DNA of 64,000 nt from Thalassospira sp. HF15 (GCF_011806525.1 NZ_JAAVKI010000001.1:434001-498000); one strand, 5' to 3'; numbered from the stretch's first letter, positions 52,817-62,666 are shown. Made by a program: numbers and translations. Notes: generated from the letters alone by a model not told the origin.

Positions 52817-54004
52817 CTAAGCAGTTTGCGCTTTGCGACGGATGGCAAATGTTGCCACGACAAGCAATACAAGGCCAACCGGCAAGGCTGCACTGTAAAG
52901 CAAAGTCACCCAGCCTGATCCGGCATAGATCGTACCCGCCGACAGGGACGCAATGGCAACGGTCCCGAATACACAAAACTCATTGACCGCCTGTACACGA
53001 GCCTGTTCAGACGGACGATAATTTTCCGTCAGGAAGGTGGTTGCGCCTACAAACATGAAGTTCCAGCCAACGCCAAGCAGGACAAGTGACACCCAGAAAT
53101 TGCCCATCAAATCCTGACCGGAAAGGCCAACCGCAAGACAGGCAAAATTAAGGATCGCGCCAGCCTGAATGACCTTAAGCGCCCCGAAGCGTCTAATCAG
53201 GTTGCCAGTAAAGAACCCGGGCGCATACATGCCCACTACATGCCATTGGATGATAAAGGCAGCATCACCAAACGCGTAATTGCAATCAAGGATCGCAAGT
53301 GGGGTGGCCGTCATGACAAAGCTCATCACGGCATAACCAAGGGCGCCGGCAATGATTGCCACGATGACCGCCGGTTGGCCTATCACGGTTGCCAATGGAC
53401 GTGCCGGCTCCGGATGTTTGTGACCACGCATATCGGGCAGACGCAACTGACCAATCGCAATCATCAACAAGAACTGCAACCCGATCAGGGCGACAAAGGA
53501 TCCAAGGAACGGAACGGTATCAAACCAATCGCGTGCAAAGCTTGCCAAGTTAGGACCGATAAAGGCCGAGGCCAACCCGCCCAGCATGGTGTAGGAAATT
53601 GCCCGCGCACGGAATTCTGCCGGTGCGGCTTCTGCGGCGGCAAAGCGATACTGCATGGCAACGGCATTACCCGCACCGATGCAGGCACAGGCCACGCAAA
53701 GCAGCCCAAAATTGCCATAGGTCACCGCCCCCATACCTGATATCGCCCCCGCCATGGCGATCCCAGCCCCCATCCAGAAGCCGAATCTGCGGCCCATCTT
53801 GGCCATCACAACAGCGGACGGTGCCGTCATCGCCATCATGGCAATCATCATGCAGGCGACAGGCAAGGTTGAAAGCGACTTGTCGCTGGCAAGCGAGAAT
53901 CCGATCACGGCAGCGACGGTAAAAATCAATGACATCGCACTGGCTGACAGAGCGACACAGAGACTCAAAATCATGATGTTCCGGCGGACTTCCGGGCTCG
54001 ACAT
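52817..54004 (-). CDS. Major facilitator superfamily transporter
   Basis: A 395-residue membrane protein from the ATG at 54004, with GGGGAG six bases upstream. About twelve hydrophobic segments are seen, with the MFS loop VMAKMGRRFGFWMGAGIA between the second and third helices and a second half starting FMFVGATTFLTENYRPSEQARV. The substrate cannot be told; YbjJ/YfkF-like drug or sugar carriers share this layout. It is divergent from thrS with a 354-base gap. Confidence 0.85.
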   Translation of the reverse strand: MSSPEVRRNIMILSLCVALSASAMSLIFTVAAVIGFSLASDKSLSTLPVACMMIAMMAMTAPSAVVMAKMGRRFGFWMGAGIAMAGAISGMGAVTYGNFGLLCVACACIGAGNAVAMQYRFAAAEAAPAEFRARAISYTMLGGLASAFIGPNLASFARDWFDTVPFLGSFVALIGLQFLLMIAIGQLRLPDMRGHKHPEPARPLATVIGQPAVIVAIIAGALGYAVMSFVMTATPLAILDCNYAFGDAAFIIQWHVVGMYAPGFFTGNLIRRFGALKVIQAGAILNFACLAVGLSGQDLMGNFWVSLVLLGVGWNFMFVGATTFLTENYRPSEQARVQAVNEFCVFGTVAIASLSAGTIYAGSGWVTLLYSAALPVGLVLLVVATFAIRRKAQTA

Positions 54005-54285
54005 GTGGGGCTCCCCTTCGGTGGCGGTGGTGGCGCCATTATGACGTTTTCGCAAAACAGGCCAAAGACCGCGGCTTCTATCTTGCTCTACAAGTTTGTC
54101 CTGTTATATTGGCTCTTCACCTTACGGGATAGTATCAATGTACGGCTTTGCCGACAAAAAGTTGAATACCGCTAAAATCACTGCTTGCTGCAATGGCAGC
54201 AGCGCGGTCCGTGCTGTCCCGAAAGTCGCTTTTTTCAAAGAGCGAACTTGACCTCATCCTGAAATTCCTTTTCTTGTGCATTTAC

Positions 54286-54334
54286 CCCGCGTAAACATGC
54301 GGGCTCTATATGTGCATTACTGAATTATGCCCGC
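54286..54334 (+). promoter_or_regulatory. Possible two-state leader structure before thrS
   Basis: CCCGC (54286-54290) can pair with GCGGG (54299-54303). The same GCGGGC (54299-54304) can instead pair with GCCCGC (54329-54334), 25 bases before the start codon. The two hairpins exclude each other. The 354-base gap (54005-54358) holds no clear gene; a 36-codon frame at 54138-54248 has weak support. Confidence 0.3.
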
Positions 54335-54358
54335 AGATAAAGCAGAGTTGAGCCAACC

Positions 54359-56296
54359 ATGATTGCCCTGACCCTTCCCGATGGTGCCGTACGCGAATTT
54401 GACGGCCCGGTATCGGGGTTCGATGTCGCCAAAAGCATCAGTTCTTCGCTGGCAAAGAAGTCCTTTGCCATCATCGTCAACGGTGAAGTGCGCGACCTCG
54501 CGCGCGAGATTGACACTGACGCGACTATCGAAATCGTGACCAAGGGCCATGCGGAGGTTCTGCCGCTGATCCGTCACGATTGCGCCCACGTCATGGCCGA
54601 AGCCGTTCAGGAACTTTATCCCGATACGCAGGTCACGATTGGCCCGTCGATCGAAAACGGTTTCTATTACGACTTTGCCCGTGAAACGCCGTTCACGCCC
54701 GACGATCTGGTCAAGATCGAAAAACAGATGCACAAGATCATCGAGCGTAACGAACCGATCGTGCGTGAGGTCTGGGACCGCAACGAGGCGATCAAGTTCT
54801 TCCTTGATAAAGGCGAAAAATACAAAGCCGAGATCATTGAAGACCTGCCGGAAGATGAAACCATTACCTGCTATCGACAGGGTGATTTCATTGACCTGTG
54901 CCGTGGCCCGCATGCGCCGTCGACTGGCAAGATCGGCAAGGCCTTCAAACTGATGAAGGTTGCCGGCGCCTATTGGCGTGGCAATTCCGATAATGAAATG
55001 CTGCAGCGTATCTATGGTACCTGCTGGGAAAGCAAGGAAGACCTTGAAGCTTACCTGCACATGCTTGAAGAAGCAGAAAAGCGCGACCACCGTCGTCTTG
55101 GCCGTGAGATGGACCTCTTCCACATGCAGGAAGAAGCCCAAGGCTCTGTCTTCTGGCATGACAAGGGTCTGAAGCTTTATCGCAAGGTTGAAACCTATAT
55201 CCGTGATCGCCTTGACGCGGCCGGGTATCAGGAAGTCCGGACGCCGCAGCTTGTCGACCGCGTGCTTTGGGAAAAATCCGGTCACTGGGAAAAGTTCCGC
55301 GAGAACATGTTCACCACTACGCCGGATGAAGATGATCCCGAACGTGTTCTGGCGCTTAAGCCGATGAACTGCCCGTGTCACGTGCAGATCTTCCGTCTTG
55401 GCAGCAAGTCCTATCGTGACCTGCCGCTGCGGATGGCGGAATTTGGCTGCTGTCACCGGAATGAGCCATCTGGTGGCCTGCACGGCATCATGCGCGTGCG
55501 TCAGTTCATTCAGGACGATGCCCACATCTTCTGCACCGAAGACCAGATTGTTTCGGAAACCAAGATCTTCTGTGACCTTCTGAAATCGGTCTACAAGGAT
55601 TTCGGCTTTACCGATATCCTGGTGAAGTTCTCTGACCGCCCGGAAGTTCGTGCCGGGTCTGATGATATCTGGGACAAGGCCGAAGCTGCCCTGCGCGAAG
55701 CGGCACTGGAAGCTGGCCTGGCGCTCGAGGTCAATCCGGGCGAAGGCGCGTTCTATGGGCCGAAGCTTGAGTTTGTGCTGCGCGACGCGATTGGTCGTGA
55801 CTGGCAGTGTGGTACCCTTCAGGCTGACTTCGTCCTGCCGGAACGCCTTGATGCGTCCTATATGGGTGAAGACGGCGAGAAGCACCGTCCGGTCATGCTG
55901 CACCGTGCGATCCTTGGATCACTTGAACGCTTCATCGGTATTCTGATCGAAAACTATGCCGGTCGCCTGCCGCTTTGGCTGTCACCGGTTCATGCGGTTG
56001 TCTGCACCATTACCAATGATGCCGATGACTATGCACGTGAAGTGAAGGCTGCGCTGGAAGCCAAGGGCCTAAATGTTGAACTCGATACCCGTAACGAGAA
56101 AATCAACTACAAGGTCCGCGAACACAGCCATGCCAAGGTTCCGATGATCCTGGCACTTGGTAAACGTGAAGCCGAAGAAAAAACCGCATCGGTTCGCCGT
56201 ATTGGCTTCAAGCATCAGAAGACCTTTGGCATTGACGAACTTGGCGATGCGATGGCTGCAGAAATCCGTGATCGCGTGATTGAGGCCGAGTTCTGA
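54359..56296 (+). CDS. thrS: Threonine--tRNA ligase
   Basis: Class II synthetase of 645 residues. The TGS domain (about 1-62) has [27 protein letters not shown], the editing domain (about 65-225) has [17 protein letters not shown] and the conserved metal Cys in [14 protein letters not shown]. The catalytic part has [11 protein letters not shown] with the zinc Cys, [22 protein letters not shown] (motif 2) and [17 protein letters not shown] (motif 3), and the C-terminal anticodon domain. The usual downstream partner infC is not here; a terminator follows instead. Confidence 0.97.
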   Translation: MIALTLPDGAVREFDGPVSGFDVAKSISSSLAKKSFAIIVNGEVRDLAREIDTDATIEIVTKGHAEVLPLIRHDCAHVMAEAVQELYPDTQVTIGPSIENGFYYDFARETPFTPDDLVKIEKQMHKIIERNEPIVREVWDRNEAIKFFLDKGEKYKAEIIEDLPEDETITCYRQGDFIDLCRGPHAPSTGKIGKAFKLMKVAGAYWRGNSDNEMLQRIYGTCWESKEDLEAYLHMLEEAEKRDHRRLGREMDLFHMQEEAQGSVFWHDKGLKLYRKVETYIRDRLDAAGYQEVRTPQLVDRVLWEKSGHWEKFRENMFTTTPDEDDPERVLALKPMNCPCHVQIFRLGSKSYRDLPLRMAEFGCCHRNEPSGGLHGIMRVRQFIQDDAHIFCTEDQIVSETKIFCDLLKSVYKDFGFTDILVKFSDRPEVRAGSDDIWDKAEAALREAALEAGLALEVNPGEGAFYGPKLEFVLRDAIGRDWQCGTLQADFVLPERLDASYMGEDGEKHRPVMLHRAILGSLERFIGILIENYAGRLPLWLSPVHAVVCTITNDADDYAREVKAALEAKGLNVELDTRNEKINYKVREHSHAKVPMILALGKREAEEKTASVRRIGFKHQKTFGIDELGDAMAAEIRDRVIEAEF

Positions 56297-56311
56297 TCAA
56301 GCTCCAATAGA

Positions 56312-56357
56312 CCACAAAAAAAGCCCGCAAGTCATATGCTTGCGGGCTTTTCTTTTG
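56312..56357. terminator. Terminator after thrS
   Basis: AAAGCCCGCAAG pairs with CTTGCGGGCTTT around a short loop, with an A run to the left and TTTTCTTTT to the right. It can serve both thrS and the convergent DUF4126 gene. Confidence 0.85.
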
Positions 56358-56370
56358 ATAAAGAACGAGA

Positions 56371-57096
56371 CTATTCTGGTGGAAGTTTCGGTTTATCCGA
56401 TGGCGGTAACGCCCCACCACCCGCGCCAGAGAGATCAAGCTTGCCGCCCACTGCACCGGCATGCGCCCGTTGCGCACGCGTCTGGGCATAAGCCACGGAC
56501 GGATGGCGTGCATTGCCAAACACCTGCCCGATAAATCGCCATATCTTTGGTACAAGCCAAACCAGAAGAAGCACAAAAACTGCGAGAAGCACAAAGAACA
56601 CGACCGGATGGAATGCGACGGTGTAAAGCGCACCGAAAACCGCAACATCCTCGGCAACAGAAGCCAAACTGTTGCTAACCGGTTCGGGGGACGTATTGAT
56701 CGCCGCCCGGCTGCCTGCCTTGGTAAAGTGGCTACCTGCTGCAACGGTGCCGCCGACCAGCAAGCCAATCGCAGTCTGGACACCATCACCCAACCCGAGG
56801 TCAAGGCCACCAAACGCGCCAGCGGCAAGCAACGCACCTGCCGGAATACGGATAAAGGTGTGGATGGCATCCCAGACGCTGTCGACAATTGGAATCTTGT
56901 CGGCAACGAACTCAATAAGATAGAGAAACATTGCCAAAGCCAGTACCCACCAGCTTCCCAGCACCTGCAGTTCAGGCGGCAAATCAAGCAGCCCGAAATT
57001 GTTCATGAACCCGAGAATAACCACAGTGCCATAAAGGTTTACACCGCTGGCCCAGGCCCCGCCCATTCCCAAAGCAAGAGTTTCAATTACCCCCAA
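56371..57096 (-). CDS. DUF4126 family membrane protein
   Basis: A 241-residue protein. It starts with ALGMGGAWASGVNLYGTVVILG, then LYLIEFVADKIPIVDSVWDAIHTFIR, and GLLVGGTVAAGSHFTKAGSRAAINTSPEPVSN, all typical of DUF4126. About five membrane helices are followed by a Pro/Gly-rich tail. Function unknown. It is divergent from the TPR gene with a palindrome between them. Confidence 0.88.
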   Translation of the reverse strand: MGVIETLALGMGGAWASGVNLYGTVVILGFMNNFGLLDLPPELQVLGSWWVLALAMFLYLIEFVADKIPIVDSVWDAIHTFIRIPAGALLAAGAFGGLDLGLGDGVQTAIGLLVGGTVAAGSHFTKAGSRAAINTSPEPVSNSLASVAEDVAVFGALYTVAFHPVVFFVLLAVFVLLLVWLVPKIWRFIGQVFGNARHPSVAYAQTRAQRAHAGAVGGKLDLSGAGGGALPPSDKPKLPPE

Positions 57097-57156
57097 AGAA
57101 AATGCCCTTTCAAAGCCATAATTCTCACCAACAAGTGAACAGGAAAAACTTTCAGT

Positions 57157-57170
57157 TGTGATAGATCACA
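57157..57170. promoter_or_regulatory. TGTGAT/ATCACA palindrome between DUF4126 and the TPR gene
   Basis: A perfect inverted repeat with a two-base AG centre, in a 133-base divergent gap. The spacing is shorter than that of CRP sites (six-base centre) and FNR sites, so the regulator is unknown. Confidence 0.35.
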
Positions 57171-57229
57171 CATTCAGAGCGTCCCGGCACACGTATTAAT
57201 GCCATACCAGTTTCAGGAAAGGTACGACG

Positions 57230-57697
57230 ATGAACCGCGATGGTGAAACCCCAAAAATGATCAAGGCATATGCTTTGGTGATGATGCTTGTCACCCCGCT
57301 TTTGGCAGGCAACGCTTTTGCGATGGGCAGTTCGGATAGCTGGAGTTCGGAGGGAACGGACCTTTCAGCGGTAACCGAGCTTGTCGATACCGAGATGTAT
57401 GAGATGGCAATCGACAAGATCAAGACCATGCTCGAAGAAGACTCGGAGAACGCGGACCTTTACAACTACCTCGCCTATAGCCAGCGTAAGATGGGTGACT
57501 TTGACAGCGCCGCTCAGAACTACGAACGGGCACTTATGATTGACCCGGAACATGTTGGCGCCCTTGAATATCAAGGCGAATTGTTCCTTCAGACGGGCAA
57601 GCCCGAGATGGCTCAGGAAAACCTGGCACGGCTTGAAGCAGTCTGCGGTATGGATTGTGAGGAATACAAAGTTCTGGCAAGCAAAATAACGAACTGA
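57230..57697 (+). CDS. Periplasmic TPR-repeat protein
   Basis: A 155-residue protein with a signal peptide (about 1-31, ending GNAFA), then two or three TPR units: MYEMAIDKIKTMLEEDSENADLYNYLAYS and GDFDSAAQNYERALMIDPEHVGALEYQG, followed by GKPEMAQENLARLEAV. A pair of Cys (CGMDC) is near the end. GGAAAGG precedes the ATG. Role unknown, but TPR proteins in the periplasm usually act as adaptors. Confidence 0.85.
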   Translation: MNRDGETPKMIKAYALVMMLVTPLLAGNAFAMGSSDSWSSEGTDLSAVTELVDTEMYEMAIDKIKTMLEEDSENADLYNYLAYSQRKMGDFDSAAQNYERALMIDPEHVGALEYQGELFLQTGKPEMAQENLARLEAVCGMDCEEYKVLASKITN

Positions 57698-57805
57698 CGT
57701 TTCCGAGTTCCATTAATGAATTCCTATTCGTCAGGATAGGTTTTCATGTTTGCGCAGGCACGCCATATCTCTGCCTAGGTTGGACACACGCATACGGAAA
57801 GAATC

Positions 57806-58189
57806 ATGTCAGACGCAGTATTGCGCAAGAGCTATACAGTGGTTTGCCAGCGGACATCGGGGCAGAGCATGGAACTGGAGCCTGTTTCCAGTTATGGTGC
57901 CGCCCTGAGTTCAGCCAAGGAAGCCATCACCAACAAGCGAAATTCAGAAGTCCGTATTGTTGAAAACAAATATGACCAAGCGACAAGCAAAGACAAAAAG
58001 CAGGTCATAAAGATCCTGAAACCTGAAAGTGCCGGGGGATCTGGTGGAACCATGCACCGTGGCTCGGCACGACCGGTTGTAACGCGCGAAGTGGCCAACA
58101 AGGCGACCAAAGGCATCATCAATATTGTAATTGCGGTGACGGTTTTGATTCTGCTGGCCGGGATTATGGTTCCGCTGGCCATGAGATAA
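57806..58189 (+). CDS. Hypothetical C-terminally anchored membrane protein
   Basis: A 127-residue protein. The N-terminal part is polar with charged repeats (SSAKEAITNKRNSEVRIVE, KDKKQVIKILKPES), then a Gly-rich stretch. A single C-terminal helix (about 103-125, IINIVIAVTVLILLAGIMV) suggests a tail anchor. I do not recognise the family. Same strand as the TPR and SPOR genes, with about 110-140-base gaps. Confidence 0.65.
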   Translation: MSDAVLRKSYTVVCQRTSGQSMELEPVSSYGAALSSAKEAITNKRNSEVRIVENKYDQATSKDKKQVIKILKPESAGGSGGTMHRGSARPVVTREVANKATKGIINIVIAVTVLILLAGIMVPLAMR

Positions 58190-58333
58190 TCTCTCGGCGC
58201 CACGAACAATCGATGGCCAGTTTATCTCCCTGATTTTCCTCAAGACCTGATCGCAGCTGGCTAGATTGCAACAGTTGTTTTTGCTGACAATGAAAGATAT
58301 AACTTCCTTGATACAGCGATGATCAGGTGAAGC

Positions 58334-59698
58334 GTGAAAATCAGGTCTGCGACAACGAAAAACAACCCTCGCCGTCATTGGCGCTGGATTAATGCCGCAG
58401 CTCTCCTGCCGCTTCTCACGGCTTGCAGCACAGATGATTTGTCCGGCCTTTGGTTCGGTTCATCTTCGTCGCCGCAAGAAATCAGTTCGACATCTACCGG
58501 TCAGTCCTCCCCAGCGGAAAAAGCCGCCTTCGATCAGGCAGCGTGTGGACTGTTTTTTGGTCACGCAAATGCGCCGGAAACGTCTCGAACCGACGAAGGC
58601 TACAGCACAACCAATCTGATTTCGCTGGATGGCAGTCCGCAGGAAAATCTACTGCAGGCCATTTCCTATGACATGGACGGGAACTACGAAAACGCACGCA
58701 AGCTTTATGTCTGGCTGACGGCAACCCCACCTGACACCAAGGTTGATCTGGATTGCGGACAGGGCGTGCATCTTTCAGGCAGTATCAACAGCCTGGCCCA
58801 GAGACGCCTTGTCGCACTTGATGCCGCCTCCCCTGAATATGCACGTTCAGACGAGATCGACAAAGTCGTTGCGGCTGCCACGGTTGCACCTGGCCCCGAA
58901 CTGCCTGATCCACCACAAGTCGAACGGGATCGTCGCTTCTATGAGACCGGCGGTGTTGTCGATGCCGAACCGGAAGCCCCGATCACGCCAGTGGAACGCA
59001 TGGATATGAAAGTCAGCGCGAACACCGCCCAGCTGACACGCGTTGAACGACGTACCGTCTCGCTCACCCCGGATCCGTCGCCATCACCCGCTCCTCGTTC
59101 GACCACAGCGGCGGCACCATCTCCTGCGCCTGAAACAGTCGCAAAACTTGCACCGGTAGCCGCGCCTGATCCAGCAGCGTCGGTGCGCCCGGCGCCAGTC
59201 ATTGAAGCACCAACGATTGCTGGTGACGCAGCATCAACCGAACATAGTGGCATTACTGTTTCATCAAACAGCCGCCCGGTCGAACAGGGCGAACTGGATA
59301 TCGTGGACCGCCGACCCGAATCATCCATGATTGAACTGCCGATTACTACTGCGCAGGCCCCGCGTCAGGCTCCGGCTCCGGCTCCTGCCCCCACTCCGAC
59401 ACCACAACAAACGGCAGCACCATCTGCGGCGCAAGTAAACGCACCGTATTACGCAGTGCAGTTGGCCGCTTATCGATCACGCGGACGCGCTGAAACTGCG
59501 TGGTCAGATTTCCAGAACGCATCACATGGGATGCTTGCCGCAGCCGATCATGAAGTGGTCAGCACCTCGATCGAGGGCAAAGGTCTGTTTTTCCGTTTGT
59601 TGACGGGCATGTATGGCTCCTCATCGGAGGCCACCCGGGCGTGTAACGCCCTTAAATCGGCTGGTACCGATTGCCTGGTGCGCCGCGTCACCCCTTAA
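58334..59698 (+). CDS. SPOR-domain lipoprotein
   Basis: A 454-residue protein from a GTG at 58334 with AGG six bases upstream. The N-terminus is a lipoprotein signal with lipobox LLTAC (Cys about 33). A Pro/Ala/Thr-rich linker (about 150-370) includes repeats of the type APAPAPTPTPQQ. The SPOR domain at the C-terminus (about 375-454) has APYYAVQLAAYRSRGRAE, SIEGKGLFFRLLTGMYG and CLVRRVTP. Likely role at division sites or pole. It overlaps the convergent downstream gene by 11 bases. Confidence 0.88.
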   Translation: MKIRSATTKNNPRRHWRWINAAALLPLLTACSTDDLSGLWFGSSSSPQEISSTSTGQSSPAEKAAFDQAACGLFFGHANAPETSRTDEGYSTTNLISLDGSPQENLLQAISYDMDGNYENARKLYVWLTATPPDTKVDLDCGQGVHLSGSINSLAQRRLVALDAASPEYARSDEIDKVVAAATVAPGPELPDPPQVERDRRFYETGGVVDAEPEAPITPVERMDMKVSANTAQLTRVERRTVSLTPDPSPSPAPRSTTAAAPSPAPETVAKLAPVAAPDPAASVRPAPVIEAPTIAGDAASTEHSGITVSSNSRPVEQGELDIVDRRPESSMIELPITTAQAPRQAPAPAPAPTPTPQQTAAPSAAQVNAPYYAVQLAAYRSRGRAETAWSDFQNASHGMLAAADHEVVSTSIEGKGLFFRLLTGMYGSSSEATRACNALKSAGTDCLVRRVTP

Positions 59699-60026
59699 GC
59701 TTAGACCGTTGTTTGGTGGATGCCGCCATTCTATGCGACCGCATCAAGCCTTCGGGTCCGGTCCGTCGACCGTGCCTGCGAACGAACCCCGGCATTCTTT
59801 CCAATAGGTACTCGATCTTGGAATTGTGGCGGTAATAACGCCAACGCAGATGCTGGATAAACCGTCTTGCTCGTTTTGAACCCGCTGCCAGAAGCGGAAT
59901 GCCAAGTACGATAAAGACCATGCCGAAAAATGGCGGCGGCAAAGGCAAAAACAGCACACCGATTAACAAGCAGACCAATCCCGTCAGCATCAAGCCAATT
60001 GATTGCAAATGCTTTAGCTTGCGCAA
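59688..60026 (-). CDS. Small membrane protein with two helices
   Basis: About 112 residues from a TTG at 60026 (AGGG six bases upstream) or 60032. Two hydrophobic segments (about 10-30 and 35-50: SIGLMLTGLVCLLIGVLFLPL and FFGMVFIVLGIPLLAAGS) are followed by a basic, Arg/His-rich tail. It resembles small PGPGW-type inner membrane proteins. The start codon is not certain because no ATG is suitable. Confidence 0.6.
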   Translation of the reverse strand: MRKLKHLQSIGLMLTGLVCLLIGVLFLPLPPPFFGMVFIVLGIPLLAAGSKRARRFIQHLRWRYYRHNSKIEYLLERMPGFVRRHGRRTGPEGLMRSHRMAASTKQRSKLKG

Positions 60027-60195
60027 AGCCAACCCTATTGCACAGTTTCACCGACATTGAATGTGGATTATCCAGTGAATACTGATCATTGCCAAAAGAA
60101 CGTTCAAAGACATTTGATCAAGAGGGGAATTGCTATTGTGCGCGTCTGGAGTACATTGCACCCATGAACGCAAAAAACTTTACGGGAAAAACGAC

Positions 60196-60840
60196 ATGTT
60201 CTCCGTGCTAAAAGCCGACAAGCCCAAAATGCCAACCGCAGATACAGCCCTTCCCGGCCGCGATGAGGCATTACCCGTCGCTGATGCCAACGTCGTCACG
60301 GGCAATCCGATGAAGGGACCGTTCCCCGAACATCTAGAAATCGCCATCTTCGGCATGGGTTGTTTCTGGGGTGCCGAACGGCTGTTCTGGAGAGAACAAG
60401 GGGTTTACAGCACGACTGTTGGCTATGCCGGCGGCTACACCAAAAACCCGACTTACCGCGAAGTCTGCAGTGGCATGACCGGCCACGCAGAAGTGGTGAT
60501 GGTTGTCTTTGACCCGGCGGTTATATCCTATGCGGCGCTTTTGAAGTTGTTCTGGGAAAACCATGATCCGACCCAAGGCATGCGTCAGGGCAATGACGTC
60601 GGAACACAATACCGTTCCGTGATCTATGTTCGCACGCCTGATCAACACCAAGCTGCTGCAAAATCGCGCGAAGAGTATAATGCGGCGCTAAAAGCAGCCG
60701 GTCAAAGCGATGTGACAACCGAAATTACCGAGGCACCGGAATTCTTCTATGCCGAGGACTTTCACCAGCAATATCTTCACAAAAACCCGGACGGTTACTG
60801 CGGTCTTGGTGGAACCGGCGTTTCCTGCCCGGGCATGTGA
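60196..60840 (+). CDS. msrA: Peptide-methionine (S)-S-oxide reductase
   Basis: MsrA repairs oxidised methionine. The 214-residue protein starts at the ATG at 60196, with GGGA upstream. It has the catalytic motif [13 protein letters not shown], then [50 protein letters not shown], and the C-terminal [14 protein letters not shown] with recycling Cys. The N-terminal ~40 residues are an extension of the kind found in MsrA of other alphaproteobacteria. It is convergent with an IclR gene 12 bases away. Confidence 0.95.
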   Translation: MFSVLKADKPKMPTADTALPGRDEALPVADANVVTGNPMKGPFPEHLEIAIFGMGCFWGAERLFWREQGVYSTTVGYAGGYTKNPTYREVCSGMTGHAEVVMVVFDPAVISYAALLKLFWENHDPTQGMRQGNDVGTQYRSVIYVRTPDQHQAAAKSREEYNAALKAAGQSDVTTEITEAPEFFYAEDFHQQYLHKNPDGYCGLGGTGVSCPGM

Positions 60841-60852
60841 CAAAGATTACGA

Positions 60853-61614
60853 TCAGACAGGCTTTCCGCCGTATTCCCGACTGAGATCCGCACAAACTCT
60901 GCGGATCTTAAGTCCCAATTGTTCGATATGATCATTTGGAATACGTGCAGCGGGTCCGGAAAGTGAAAGCGCTGCGATGGGGAGGCCTGTTTCATCACGG
61001 ACGACCCCCGCAACACACCGCAAGCCGACCGCGTGCTCTTCGTCATCAAGCGCATAGCCGCGTTGTCTGGACTGCTCCAGATCCTGTTCAAGGGCCGCCT
61101 GCGTAACAAGGGTTCGTTCGGTAATCTTTGGTAAACCGTGCTGAGCGACAACCGAATGCAGTTCTTCTTCCGGCAAGAACGCCAGCAACGCCTTCCCCAC
61201 GCCAGAACAATGCATCAATGCACGTCGGCCCGGTGTCACCAGAGCACGCATCATTTTGCGGCATTCAACCTGTGACAGGAAGATAACTTCCCCGCCATCT
61301 GCTACAGCAAGGTTAACGGTTTCACCACTTTCTTCCATCAGAGCCCGCATATAGGGCCGTGCGATCTGACTGAGGTTGCGGTTCTTGGTGAAAGAATTAC
61401 CAACGCTAAATGCCTGCACCCCGACAAACCAGAGTGTGCGTTCCCCATCAAATGACACATAACGTTCGTGCTGCATGGTTGTCAGCAATCGATGGGCCGT
61501 TGAGGGCGGCAACTTAACCTGTTGCGCTATTTCGGTCAGAGTCATCCCGTCTTCGCTTTCGGCAAGCGCATTGAGGATGCTTAACGCCCTGACCAGTGAC
61601 TGGACCTGCTGCAT
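60853..61614 (-). CDS. IclR family transcriptional regulator
   Basis: A 253-residue regulator. The winged helix (about 5-65) has VRALSILNALAESEDGMTLTEIAQQVKLPPSTAHRLLTTM, followed by the IclR effector domain with NLSQIARPYMRALMEESGETVNL, VIFLSQVECRKMMRALVTPGR, MHCSGVGKALLAFLPEEEL, RQRGYALDDEEHAVGLRCVAGVV and ALSLSGPAARI. The effector and target are unknown, since no catabolic operon lies near. The convergent msrA is 12 bases away. Confidence 0.9.
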   Translation of the reverse strand: MQQVQSLVRALSILNALAESEDGMTLTEIAQQVKLPPSTAHRLLTTMQHERYVSFDGERTLWFVGVQAFSVGNSFTKNRNLSQIARPYMRALMEESGETVNLAVADGGEVIFLSQVECRKMMRALVTPGRRALMHCSGVGKALLAFLPEEELHSVVAQHGLPKITERTLVTQAALEQDLEQSRQRGYALDDEEHAVGLRCVAGVVRDETGLPIAALSLSGPAARIPNDHIEQLGLKIRRVCADLSREYGGKPV

Positions 61615-61686
61615 TCAGCGACTTCTCCCTGCAAGTGGACGATTTTTCCGACCATTATTATCATCTTGGTTCTGAATGTTAGGAGA

Positions 61687-62499
61687 TCATCGAGCGGCTT
61701 GCACGGCTTTTTGACGCATCCAGACGAAAGTGGAGTAACTGACCAGATAAACAGTCGCGGCGCCAAAGGCACAAACTGTGCCCCAGCCAAGCCCAAGCAC
61801 AGGATAACCAAGGGTCACTGCAAGGATGTAAACCCAAAGCGCGCCCATGCCGCGTGGGAAGTTCCGGATCACGGTATGAACCGGCTCAACCCCGTATGTG
61901 AAATGCACAATCAACATCATCGGATAAAGCGTCACCGGAAACCCCGATAGCAATCCGGCCCAGCGCGGACCGATCCATGCTGCCATGCCGCTAATCAGCA
62001 AAACAATAAGGGCGGCCAATGCCGCACGCAGCAAGACAACCCCCTTGGTCAGACGTACACGGTTAAGAATACGGACATTCTCGATCTTGCGAAACAGGAT
62101 CAACGCGACAAAGATCGCAACCAACAGGATGACCGCCGCCTGAGGCAAGCTCATCGGTGCCAGCTGAAACAGCCACGAAACGCCAAAATAGGCGATAAAC
62201 GCACCGACTGAACTCAGAAGAATTTGCGGGATAACCGGCAATTCCCCACATTTCCGGGACACCAGAAAATAGGCATAAAGAAATGTCAGGGTCGCGATCA
62301 GACCGGGCAAGGCATAGACCGCGCTTTCACTGGCAAAGGCGATGCCCTGCTCGACTGCAATGAAGTATAGAAGAATGGCTGTGCCCAAGGGATAACCGGA
62401 CAAGACACCTGCCACACGTGGCCCTGCCCGCTCAGCTAGCACGGATAAACCCAGAACTGTTCCAATTGATACTGCGATCTTGGCAAGGATCAGTTCCAA
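61687..62499 (-). CDS. Multi-pass membrane protein with internal duplication (GlpM/DUF3147-like)
   Basis: A 270-residue membrane protein with about eight hydrophobic segments. Two halves share the motif ERAGPRVAGVLSGYPLGTAILLYF (about 24-46) and AWIGPRWAGLLSGFPVTLYPMMLIV (about 174-198), which suggests an old gene duplication with fusion. It resembles GlpM-like/DUF3147 proteins in its halves, but the link is weak. It lies between an IclR gene and the MCP-Cache gene; no shared operon is evident. Confidence 0.65.
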   Translation of the reverse strand: MELILAKIAVSIGTVLGLSVLAERAGPRVAGVLSGYPLGTAILLYFIAVEQGIAFASESAVYALPGLIATLTFLYAYFLVSRKCGELPVIPQILLSSVGAFIAYFGVSWLFQLAPMSLPQAAVILLVAIFVALILFRKIENVRILNRVRLTKGVVLLRAALAALIVLLISGMAAWIGPRWAGLLSGFPVTLYPMMLIVHFTYGVEPVHTVIRNFPRGMGALWVYILAVTLGYPVLGLGWGTVCAFGAATVYLVSYSTFVWMRQKAVQAAR

Positions 62500-62607
62500 A
62501 AGCTTTACCCTTCAATACGACAAACGATGACAACTTATCAATAAAGTGACAACATCGGTATCCGGTTTCGGGCAAGCTGGCAAGCGCAAACGCTTTTGAC
62601 GGTGCAA

Positions 62608-62640
62608 ATGAAAACGGGCACCAATTACGAGTGCCCGATT
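62608..62640 (-). terminator. Terminator of the MCP-Cache gene
   Basis: On the minus strand GGGCAC pairs with GTGCCC around TCGTAATTG, followed by GTTTTCATTT. Confidence 0.7.
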
Positions 62641-62666
62641 TTCCTGCCATATGTGGGGTATGCCGA

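Noticed and set aside
52665..52976. Frame with the start MCIRDR on the minus strand
   Set aside because: It overlaps the DUF599 terminator and the end of the MFS gene in another frame, and has no ribosome site.
54138..54248. 36-codon frame before thrS with several Thr codons
   Set aside because: The ribosome site is weak and Thr codons are not clustered, so it is not a convincing attenuator peptide. It is mentioned only with the leader.
54317..55903. Open frame of 528 codons on the minus strand
   Set aside because: It lies antisense to thrS, whose protein is unmistakable, and its translation resembles no family. Long antisense frames are common at this codon bias.
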